This document shows, in pieces, positions 41,937-50,139 of a DNA stretch of 64,000 nt (position 1 is the first letter of the stretch; each line of letters starts with the position of its first letter). Origin of the DNA: Alistipes_A hominis (GTDB taxonomy: Bacteria; Bacteroidota; Bacteroidia; Bacteroidales; Rikenellaceae). The DNA lies in assembly GCF_014288115.1 (NCBI RefSeq), contig NZ_JACOOK010000006.1, positions 124,001 through 188,000 of the forward strand. The letters run 5' to 3'. Position numbers and translations under genes: made by a program. The notes beneath the pieces were generated by a model. The model worked only from the letters and a program-made list of their open reading frames with translations, did no database searches and had not been told where the DNA came from.

Positions 41937-41993
41937 TCCCCGCCGGGGAAATGCTCCGGTGTCGCATTTTGAATTTTAACAGACCTATAACTT

Positions 41994-42455
41994 ATGGCTA
42001 AGATCACACCCAAACCGCCCAAAGCGGAAGGAAAAAAAACATGAAAGGGCGGCAGGCACCCTAAAAATGAAGCGAACCTGCGTGCATATTATTATGGATT
42101 CCGTCTGGACAAATTGCAGAACATCGAGTTCGAACGTCTCTACGAACTATCGGGTGCTAGGACAAAATCCGAGTTTATTCTCTCTGCCATTTTCGACAAA
42201 CCGCTGAAAATAGTCAAGATCGATAAAGCGGCTATGGATTATTACGTGAAACTGACAAACCTGCAGAGCCAGTACCGGGCGATCGGCGTAAACTATAATC
42301 AGGCCGTCAAAGCGATTAACACCGAACTTTCGGAGAAAAAGGCCCTCTCGTTCCTATACAAGCTGGAACAGCACACTCTCGAATTGGTGCGCACTAACAA
42401 AGAGATTATCCGGATGACCGAAGAGTTCGAACAAAAGTATCTGCAAGTCAAATAG
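41994..42455 (+). CDS. Mobilization accessory protein (MobA/MobC-like relaxosome protein), with one in-frame TGA
   Basis: Read with TGA as Trp this is a 153-residue protein from ATG 41994 to TAG. Codon 17 (42,042-42,044) is TGA, in KKT-W-KGGRHPKNEANLRAYY. The KGGR-x-PK block just after it is the conserved start of Bacteroidales mobilization proteins, and GFRLDKLQNIEFERLYELSG plus KSEFILSAIF look like a ribbon-helix-helix DNA-binding part. The C-terminal half is helical (YNQAVKAINTELSEKKALSF). Under the standard code translation would stop after 16 residues, or restart well downstream and lose the DNA-binding start. It would bind the origin and assist the relaxase. Confidence 0.75.
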
Positions 42456-42520
42456 TACAAATTAATATGGGAGAGAAGTCGGCGATATTTTCGGCGCATA
42501 TATTGTAAAATAAAAAGATG

Positions 42521-42528
42521 TATCTTTG
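42521..42528 (+). promoter_or_regulatory. -7 promoter box for fic
   Basis: TATCTTTG, exact match. It overlaps an upstream in-frame start for Fic, so the real start must be the ATG at 42,577. Confidence 0.6.
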
Positions 42529-42576
42529 AAAAAGTTTTCTCTGGAACGGAACCTGAATCGACAAACCGTGACGAAT

Positions 42577-43389
42577 ATGAATACCAATAATAAAATATGG
42601 ACTGAAATCGGAAACCTGACCGAGAAGCTCAAAAAGCTGAACCTGACCGATAGTATCGATTATACGAAATACTATATCTATTCGATCATCACGCATTCGA
42701 CGGCTATCGAGGGCTCCACCTTGACCGAAGCCGAAACACAATTGCTGTTCGACGAGGGTATCGCCGCCCCGAAACCTTTGGTGCAGAATCTCATGAACCT
42801 CGATCTGAAAAACGCCTACGATTTTGCGGCGACCCAAGCAGCGAAAAAAACGGTAATTACTCCGGAATTTCTTAAAACCCTCAGTGCACTGATACTCAAA
42901 TCGACAGGAGGTGTTATGAGTACGGTGGCCGGAACGTTCGATACCTCCAAAGGGGATTATCGGCTGTGCAGTGTCCAAGCCGGCCCCGGTGGAAAATCTT
43001 ATATGAACTACCAGAAAGTACCGGACTCCGTAACCGCCTTATGTGCGGCTCTGGATGAAAAGATCGACAAACCCGTTTCGCTGGAAGCTATTTACAACCT
43101 GAGTTTCGATGCGCATCTGAATTTAGTCACGATCCATCCGTGGGCCGACGGCAACGGCCGTGCCGCCCGGCTGTTAATGAATTACATCCAGTTTTATCGG
43201 GGACTGGTTCCCACCAAAATCCATCAGGAGGATCGGGCCGGCTATATAACTTCCCTGCGGACTTCTCAGGATTCCCAAGACAATACTCCTTTCAGGGAGT
43301 TCATGGCACGGCAACATGCCAAAACGCTGAAAGAGGAAATCGCCCACTATTCGAAGAATCAGAAAAAAGGGATAACCCTTATGTTTTAA
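42577..43389 (+). CDS. Fic-domain protein (class II, self-inhibited)
   Basis: A 270-residue enzyme of the Fic family, which transfers AMP or another nucleotide part to a target protein hydroxyl. The active-site motif is HPWADGNGRAARL at about residues 187-199, with the catalytic His first; Trp replaces the usual Phe. An N-terminal inhibitory motif THSTAIEGSTLT near 40-51 fits S/T-x-x-x-E-G, so activity is probably switched off in cis until relieved. It has its own promoter, both Trp codons are TGG, and the stop is TAA. Its place between mob genes suggests maintenance or host-manipulation cargo. Confidence 0.88.
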   Translation: MNTNNKIWTEIGNLTEKLKKLNLTDSIDYTKYYIYSIITHSTAIEGSTLTEAETQLLFDEGIAAPKPLVQNLMNLDLKNAYDFAATQAAKKTVITPEFLKTLSALILKSTGGVMSTVAGTFDTSKGDYRLCSVQAGPGGKSYMNYQKVPDSVTALCAALDEKIDKPVSLEAIYNLSFDAHLNLVTIHPWADGNGRAARLLMNYIQFYRGLVPTKIHQEDRAGYITSLRTSQDSQDNTPFREFMARQHAKTLKEEIAHYSKNQKKGITLMF

Positions 43390-43460
43390 ACTCCGATCTC
43401 AATTGCAGTCCACGTAAAACGACCCCATTTAAGTATTCCCGTTTAACGAATTAAAAAATC

Positions 43461-44504
43461 ATGAAAACGATTTATTTTAACGATTATAACAATGATCGTC
43501 GTTTGTCTTTAGAAAAAAGCAAGGTAGACGTTGTTCTCGATCCCCAAGATCCTGCAGCATATATTAAGTGAAAATTAGATCCGTTCCAAAACAAATGTCA
43601 ATTTATCCCATTTTTTAGGATGATCCGGTACGACCTGCCGGAAACAGCAATAGGACGTGTACATCTTCAATCATTACTCGATAAGATAGAACCCACATTT
43701 GATGTGACGAGTTGGGAAGCGCAATACTGTTTGGAAAAAGGGATTCCATTACTCTGCGACGAAGCCCGGCGAAATAAGTTGATTCAAAGGCCCGATTTTC
43801 CCAATAAAGCTCTTTTTATGATCAAAGGTGCGGCGGCTCAGGGCACTACAGGATATATGGCAATGGAGTATGCCGATGGCGTTCTGCTGTTTTCCAATTC
43901 AGCCAACGGAAATGAGAATATCAAAGCCTTTCGGCAGTATATGACCGACCACTATTTTAATCCACAATTCCACTGTTTCTATTTACATGGATATGCAGGC
44001 ACCAGACTGCCGGATCCGAAACTGGAATCGAAAGTCGATTTATTCAAAACTTTTTACCCCAAGTCCAATCCCAACGGACATTTATCCATGCCACAAGTTC
44101 CCGCTGAACTTTTGTGCGACCGGTCTGTTCTGCGGGAAATGGTAAGATACTCGACCTCGGACAGTAACATGAAACCGACATTTACGGAGTTCTGCACCAT
44201 CGGTAAGGATATGAACATATCCTCGGCGAATGCGGACATCGCATATTGGTATTTCATTAAAGAGGAAGGATTTCCTCCGGTAGAATACATGCATATCGCC
44301 AAATCAAAAGAGGGATTAGGCCATGCCCGACGTTTGATTGAAGAGATGTCAAATTGTAACGAGATTAAAACGGCAAATGAAATCCGGAACCGGAATATGG
44401 AGGAAGCCCGAAAAATATTGGCCGAACGTTATCCGAGTATCCGGGGAGTCGCCGACCGACAAAAAAAATCTCAAAGCCCGTCCAAACCTAAATTGAAACC
44501 CTAA
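43461..44504 (+). CDS. Conserved mobilizable-element protein of unknown function, with one in-frame TGA
   Basis: Read with TGA as Trp this is a 347-residue protein from ATG 43461 to TAA. Codon 37 (43,569-43,571) is TGA in AAYIK-W-KLDPFQNKCQFI, and the frame runs straight on into the long open stretch beginning MIRYDLPETAIGRVHLQSLL. Landmarks are GYAGTRLPDPKLESKVDLF, MVRYSTSDSNMKPTFTEFC, and DIAYWYFIKEEGFPPVEYMH. I recognise it as a type seen beside relaxases in Bacteroidales elements, but cannot name a function. Two other Trp codons are TGG. It is four bases ahead of the relaxase, so the pair is translated together. Confidence 0.7.
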
Positions 44505-44507
44505 GCG

Positions 44508-45740
44508 ATGATTGCAAAAATAACCTCCGGAGCCTCGATGTACGGTGCATTGGCTTACAACGAAGAAAAAATAGTTAAGGACACGGCGTGTGTGCTGGCC
44601 TGAAACCGTATAATGGAGCCTCCGGGCGGCGCTCCCAATATCGGTCATTGTATGCGGTCTTTCGAGGCTTATCTGGAAGCCAACCACCGGGTCGAGAAAC
44701 CGGTGGTGCATATATCCCTGAATCCATCTCCGGATGACCAGCTTACGGATAACCGGTTAAATATGATAGCAAGGGAATATCTGACGAAGCTCGGATACGG
44801 CAATCAACCGTTTATAATCTACAAACACTCAGATATCGGACGCCCCCATCTGCATATCGTTACGACCTGTATTACCGATCGGGGAACGAAAATCAACGAT
44901 TACAAAATCTGAAGACGCAGCCAGGCGATTTGCCGGGGATTGGAGAAAAAATACGGTCTTCGTCCTGCCGAGAAGAAAGATTATGCCTATTCTCAAAGGA
45001 TGACGCCCGTCGACTACAAAAACGCCAATCTTAAAAATCAGATCGCCAATGTAGTTAATGGGGTGCTCAGACAATATCGGTTCCAATCGATAAAGGAATT
45101 CAAAGCCGTGTTGAACCAGTTCAACGTCACGGTCGAAGAAGTGCGGGGACAGGCTGCCGGAAAACCTTATCAGGGATTGGTTTATGCAGCTACCGATAAC
45201 AACGGCAAGCGCGTAGGTGTAGGAATCAAATCCAGTAAGGTCGGCAGGAATGTCGGCCTTGCGGCCCTACTGCGAAGGATCGGTTTCAACAAAAGCTGGA
45301 TGAAAAAGCACCCGCCGAGCCCCGAGCTCAAAAACATCATTACCGACGCTATCAAAACAGCTCCAACGAAAAAGGAATTTATCCATACACTCCAATCAAA
45401 AAATATCGGTGCTGTGATCTGGCAAAATGATTCCGGCCACATCTATGGAGTAACCTACATCGATCACAACAGCAAATGCGTGTTCAAAGGTTCTGCTCTG
45501 GGTAAAGAGTGCTCTGCTGGTGTTATTAATCAACGATATAACCCCGGAGAGAATGAACTCTATGAACCGGTCTGGGAACAGGGAGGAAATTCCGGTTCAA
45601 GAGAAGTCTCCCTTTCAGAAGCTATTCTCGATCTGTTTTCGTTGGAATCCGTCCCACATCCGGCGATCGATGATCCGGAGCCGGGAAACCCTTATGGAAA
45701 GAAAAAGAAAAGAAAAACGAAAATATTACAGAGTTTATAG
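44508..45740 (+). CDS. Relaxase (MobB/MobP-like), with two in-frame TGA codons
   Basis: Read with TGA as Trp this is a 410-residue DNA-nicking relaxase from ATG 44508 to TAG. TGA codons are at 44,601 (codon 32, VLA-W-NRIMEPPGG) and 44,910 (codon 135, INDYKI-W-RRSQAICRGLE). In relatives the second position is typically Trp before -RSQ. The metal-binding His triad is visible in KHSDIGRPHLHIVTT (His107, His114, His116). The C-terminal part (FKAVLNQFNVTVEEVRGQAA) continues the family. Three further Trp codons are TGG. It would nick the element's oriT and lead the strand to the coupling protein. The standard code would yield only a 31-residue fragment. Confidence 0.82.
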
Positions 45741-45770
45741 ATTGTAATTGTGTAATTTGAAAATATTGCC

Positions 45771-46097
45771 ATGAAAGAGAAAAAAGACAACTCCGGAGAC
45801 TTATTCATTGCAACGGGCCCATACGGAGAGTTTATCGCGCTTGAAAAAAGGAGGGAGTACGAAACCGGATTCAAACAATTTATAGAGGAATGCACTAAAC
45901 TGCTGGGGCCTGTCGGGACGATTCCGAATATCCGTAAATCAATATCGGATATGCCTCACCTGTTTAAACAGGGCGTGAATTGCTATTACAACAGACAGAG
46001 ATTCAAAGAACTGTTATGGAAATATAGAAACATCCAAAAACCGAAAGCAGAAAAACATACGGTAGAATCCAAAAAAGGATACAAACACCGGATTTAA
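45771..46097 (+). CDS. Small conserved mobilization-region protein
   Basis: A 108-residue, basic protein without membrane segments (MKEKKDNSGDLFIATGPYGE, EECTKLLGPVGTIPNIRKSI, YYNRQRFKELLWKYRN). It lies between the relaxase and the coupling ATPase, 30 bases after the former and 17 before the latter. I do not recognise a domain. Its one Trp codon is TGG and it stops with TAA. Confidence 0.6.
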   Translation: MKEKKDNSGDLFIATGPYGEFIALEKRREYETGFKQFIEECTKLLGPVGTIPNIRKSISDMPHLFKQGVNCYYNRQRFKELLWKYRNIQKPKAEKHTVESKKGYKHRI

Positions 46098-46114
46098 TCG
46101 AAAAGGACACAACG

Positions 46115-48124
46115 ATGAGCCAGAACAATACAGGATTGAAAAAGAACCTCGACTTCATGCGTGCACTCAGTGTTATCATACTGCTGACGAATATCTATTA
46201 TTATTGCTATCCATTTTTCGATTCTCAAGGTTGAACGATTGGAATTGCCGACAGGATCCTACTCAATTTTCAACGAAACATAGGGCTTTTTTCCTCTCCG
46301 TTGAATACCCAACTTTTTGCTTTGCTGTTTCTTGCCTTTTCTTGTTTGGGTGTCCGGGGGAGCAAAGACATAAAAATCACCTGAAGGCAGATAGGATTAT
46401 ATTTTGGATCGGGACTGATTTTGTATTTCGGAAGCAATCTGTTGCTTTATCTGAGATCTACCTCTCCGGTTGTGACGCTTTTTTACATCACGATACTCGG
46501 GGCCGGATATATCTTCCTTTTGACAGCCGGAGTCTGGATTTCACGGATCATTAAAAATAATATGATGGATGACGTGTTCAATAATGAAAACGAATCTTTT
46601 ATGCAGGAAAAACGCCTGATTACCAATGAATATTCTGTGAATCTGCCGACGCGGTTCCGTTATCAGGGAAAAATGCACGACGGATGAATCAATATCGTCA
46701 ATCCATTCCGTGCAACAATAGTCCTCGGAACGCCCGGATCCGGGAAATCCTATGCGGTAATTAATAATTACATCAAACAGCAGATCGAGAAGGGGTTTGC
46801 CATGTATATTTATGATTTCAAATTTCCAGATCTCAGCATCATCGCCTACAACCATTTGCTCCGCCATCATGCGGCTTATAAAGAATATCCTCCTCAGTTT
46901 TTTGTGCTGAATTTTGATGATCCCCGCCGCAGTCATAGGTGTAATCCCATCAATCCTAAATTTCTCACTGACATAGCCGATGCCTACGAGTCAGCCTATG
47001 TGACGATGCTTAACCTGAACAAAACATGGATTCAAAAACAGGGCGATTTCTTTGTCGAATCCCCGATCATTCTACTCGCTGCAATAATCTGGTTTTTAAA
47101 GATTTATAATAAAGGGCATTTCTATACCTTTCCGCATGCCATTGAGTTGCTGAATAAAAAATATTCCGACGTTTTCACAATCCTCACTTCATATCCCGAA
47201 CTGGAGAATTACCTGTCACCCTTTATGGACGCTTGGCTCGGGGGCGCTCAAGAGCAGCTTCAGGGGCAGATCGCCTCGGCCAAGATTCCTCTTTCCAGAA
47301 TGATCAGTCCCCAACTTTATTGGGTTATGAGCGGAGATGATTTCTCTTTGGATATCAACGATCCGAAGAAACCGAAGGTTTTGTGCATCGGAAATAATCC
47401 GGATCGCCAAAACATTTATTCGGCGGCTCTGGGACTGTACAATGCCCGGATCGTAAAACTCATAAATCAAAAAGGACGCCTGAAAAGTTCCATCATCATC
47501 GACGAGGTTCCGACAATCTATTTCCGGGGACTCGATACATTAATTGCCACAGCTAGGTCGAATAAAGTTGCTGTTTGTCTTGGAGCTCAGGACTTCAGTC
47601 AGTTAGTCCGGGACTATGGAGACAAAGAAGCCAAAGTCATCCAAAATACGATCGGGAATATTTTCAGTGGGCAGGTTGTCGGCGAGACCGCCAAAACGTT
47701 GTCCGAGCGTTTCGGCAAAGTGTTGCAAAAAAGACGATCCGTCAATATGACTAAAGAAGATACCACCACTTCTATTTCTACCCAACTCGACTCGCTTATT
47801 CCGGCAGCAAAAATATCCAATCTGAGTCAGGGCACATTTGTGGGAGCAGTCTCGGATAACATTGGGGAGAAGATCATACAGAAAGTTTTTCACGCACAGA
47901 TAATTGTCGACAATGCTAAAGTTGAAGCCGAAACGAAAGCCTACAAACCGATTCCTATTATAACCGACTTCATTGGATCCGACGGTAAGGATCACATGCA
48001 GGAGGAAATCGAGAAAAATTATTATCAGATTAAAGCCGATGTGAAACATATCATCGAAAGCGAAATGAGACGCATCGAGAATGATCCATCATTAAGCCAC
48101 CTATTGAAACAGGCATCGGACTAA
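46115..48124 (+). CDS. MobC/TraG-type coupling ATPase, with three in-frame TGA codons
   Basis: Read with TGA as Trp this is a 669-residue membrane ATPase from ATG 46115 to TAA. TGA codons are at 46,232 (codon 40, FDSQG-W-TIGIADRI), 46,382 (codon 90, DIKIT-W-RQIGLYFG) and 46,685 (codon 191, KMHDG-W-INIVNPFRAT). Several membrane helices fill the first 160 residues. Walker A is VLGTPGSGKSYAV at about 203-215, and IIIDEVPTIYF is the Walker B region. All three TGAs lie before the ATPase core, and five later or intervening Trp codons are TGG. Type IV coupling proteins feed relaxase-bound DNA to a secretion channel. Under the standard code the protein would be cut at residue 39. Confidence 0.85.
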
Positions 48125-48159
48125 TCCATCTTTAACCTTTTAATTTTTAATTATTTTCT

Positions 48160-49068
48160 ATGAAAAAACAACATCAACGAAGCGTAAATACGCTGTCGGG
48201 AGGCCCTTGCTTCCCTTGGGTGGGAGGCAAGCGACGCCTGCTGCCTGCTCTCACCGAGTCTCTGCCCGAAGATTTTGGACAAATGAAAACCTATGTAGAA
48301 CCTTTTGTGGGCGGCGGTGCTCTGTTCTTCTGAATCCGGAAAAACTTCCCGCAGGTTCACTGCGTGATCAATGATTCGAACGAACATCTGATCAATGTGT
48401 ACCGGACAATCAGGGAACAACCCCGACAACTGATCGGATTATTGTACGGAATACAAGAGTTTTATCAGGGACTTGCCGGATACGCTGAACGAAAAGAATA
48501 CTTTCTGGAGCAACGGGCAAACTACAATGACGGAAATCCCACGAACCTCGTCCGGGCCGCATTGTTCATGTTCTTTATGCGGGCGTGTTACAATGCCATT
48601 TACTCTGTAAACAAAAGCGGAAAGCTGTCCCTTACTTTCGGGAACTACAAGAGAACCAATATGCTGGATTCGGAATTGATCTGAGCGAACAGCCAACTGC
48701 TCAAAGATGTCGAAATTCTCGACGGCGATTATATGCAAACCCAAAAGTTTGCATCGAAACAGTCGTTCTTTTATTTTGATCCTCCCTATAAACCCGTCAA
48801 TGAAGCCAATTCATGTACCTCCTATATGCCCCAGAACTTCGATGATCCGGAGCAGATCCGGCTGGCAGGGTTCTGTAAAGAATTGGATTCGCAGGAAGTC
48901 AAATGAATGCTCTCCAATTCCGATCCCCGGCAAAAAAATCCCGAGAATTCCTTTTTCGACGATTTGTATGGAGATTACCGTATTCGGCGACTCAGTATTT
49001 TTCGTTCAATTTGTTCAGTCGCTGCGAAACGAAAAAACGTCAACGAACTCCTCATTACAAATTATTAG
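48160..49068 (+). CDS. dam: D12-class DNA adenine methylase, with three in-frame TGA codons
   Basis: Read with TGA as Trp this is a 302-residue N6-adenine methyltransferase from ATG 48160 to TAG. Motifs are in family order: FPWVGGKRRLLPAL near 18-31, YVEPFVGGGALFF at 45-57, the catalytic DPPY at 207-210 (FYFDPPYKPVNEA) and the C-terminal signature NSFFDDLYGDYRI to NVNELLITNY. TGA codons are at 48,331 (codon 58, ALFF-W-IRKNF), 48,682 (175, DSELI-W-ANSQLL) and 48,904 (249, SQEVK-W-MLSNSDP). The third precedes the MLSNSD motif, where Trp is typical. Only one Trp codon is TGG. It may protect the element from restriction or mark its DNA. Confidence 0.85.
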
Positions 49069-49175
49069 ACCAAGATGCAGTGAAAGCAATTCGCTTTATC
49101 GGTTTTCGTCGGATAGGGTTCTAAGTCGCAAAACGGCACATGGCCGAAGTGAACCGGCAAGCGATTAAATAACGA

Positions 49176-49204
49176 AAGCGGGGCCGCAATACCGGCCCCG
49201 CTTC
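49176..49204 (+). terminator. Rho-independent terminator closing the element's gene run
   Basis: Eleven-base stem AAGCGGGGCCG with CGGCCCCGCTT, six-base loop, short T-tract. Confidence 0.75.
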
Positions 49205-49304
49205 AATACATGCCGATACAGCATATTGATTGTGAAATCATTCTTTGAAAAAATATTTTATTGTTGTATATTTATGACACTCAAACGATAATAATACCAT
49301 TGCC

Positions 49305-50084
49305 ATGAAACACAATATTATTATCTGTGCCATACTTAAAGATGAAACGCCTTATTTAGTCGAGTGGATCGATCACCATCTGAAAATCGGAGTCGAACAT
49401 TTTGTCCTGTACGACAACAACAGCGTAATTCCAGCGAAACAAACTTTGGAGGCCTATATCCGAAAAGGAGTCGTGGAAGTCATCGATTGCGATATCACCA
49501 ATACGCCTCAGATAAAAGCGTACATGCACTGTCTGTACAATATGCATAACCATGCCCGGAGGATCGCTTTTATCGATCTCGATGAGTTTATCGTTTTGAA
49601 GAAGCACCGGGATATTTTGCATTTCTTGGATTATTATCAGAATTATGCAGGAGTGTGTCTGAATTGGGTAATTTATACGGCCAACAATCACATCACTATG
49701 CCGGAGGGCCCCGTAATGCAGAATTATACCGAAACGCTGCCATCCGATTTTCCCGCAAACAAGCATGTGAAAAGTATTGTTCAGCCCCGATACGTGGCGC
49801 TGATCGACAGTCCTCACTTTCCCCGGTACATATATGGACATCATGCTGTAAACGAAAAATATATCTTTGTTCCGGGACCTTTCAGCGAACACTCGAATGA
49901 GATCGTCCAAATCAACCATTATCAGACCAAGAGCTTCGAAGAATGGCTCGATAAAGTTAAACGGGGCATAGCCGATACGAATTTCAATCGGAGAAAAGTC
50001 GATGACTTCTGGCATTTCAATCCTCAAATGTTACATCTAAAAGAAGAACTGAAAGCGAGATACCGGAGTCAGATACAATATTAA
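49305..50084 (+). CDS. GT92-type glycosyltransferase
   Basis: A 259-residue cytoplasmic enzyme. It opens HNIIICAILKDETPYLVEWI followed by HHLKIGVEHFVLYDNNS, the usual start of GT92/DUF23-type glycosyltransferases, and has the nucleotide-sugar metal-binding motif RIAFIDLDEFIVLKK (DxD as DLD) near residue 85. The C-terminal part (FSEHSNEIVQINHYQTKSFE) fits the same family. The donor and acceptor are unknown. It lies on the opposite strand to, and converges with, the peptide cluster. A TATATTTA sequence at about 49,267 may be a degenerate -7 box. The stop is TAA. Confidence 0.75.
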   Translation: MKHNIIICAILKDETPYLVEWIDHHLKIGVEHFVLYDNNSVIPAKQTLEAYIRKGVVEVIDCDITNTPQIKAYMHCLYNMHNHARRIAFIDLDEFIVLKKHRDILHFLDYYQNYAGVCLNWVIYTANNHITMPEGPVMQNYTETLPSDFPANKHVKSIVQPRYVALIDSPHFPRYIYGHHAVNEKYIFVPGPFSEHSNEIVQINHYQTKSFEEWLDKVKRGIADTNFNRRKVDDFWHFNPQMLHLKEELKARYRSQIQY

Positions 50085-50139
50085 AAACCTGATTGACAGG
50101 AAAACTGTAGCGAATAAATGTAACCCATTTCAGCTATCA

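Larger units (their letters stand above)
37949..49205 (+). mobile_element. Integrative mobilizable element carrying UGA-containing mobilization genes
   Basis: Limits are approximate. The left limit is the tRNA-Lys 3' end; the right limit is set at the terminator after the DNA methylase, because no second copy of the tRNA end was found in the window. Contents are a tyrosine integrase, a broken phosphoesterase, an IS110-family insertion, a palindrome, a relaxosome-type protein, Fic, unknown proteins, a relaxase, a coupling ATPase and a DNA adenine methylase. No type IV secretion genes are present, so it would have to borrow a conjugation channel. Base composition is more A+T-rich than the flanks. 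Ten in-frame TGA codons fall at apparent Trp positions in five of the seven genes from 41,994 to 49,068. Confidence 0.75.

Noticed and set aside
42526..42576. Upstream start for Fic
   Set aside because: It overlaps the TATCTTTG promoter box, so it would not be in the mRNA.
41994..49068. Selenocysteine as the explanation for in-frame TGA codons
   Set aside because: The positions fit Trp, not Cys or redox sites. Ten sites in unrelated proteins is far too many, and no selenocysteine machinery is in the window.
41994..49068. Plain pseudogene decay of the mobilization genes
   Set aside because: There are no frameshifts, no TAA or TAG interruptions and no loss of motifs; only TGA at apparent Trp positions. 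Decay would give mixed damage, as in the phosphoesterase at 39,603.
37949..50100. A suppressor tRNA-Trp with anticodon TCA
   Set aside because: Searched by eye for CTTCAAA-type anticodon loops and GTTC T-loops on both strands; the hits fall in genes and have no paired arms. A proper tRNA search is still the decisive test.
50093..50111. A terminator between the GT92 and S41 genes
   Set aside because: CCTG-TCAAT-CAGG plus T residues on the minus strand has only a four-base stem, too weak to call.
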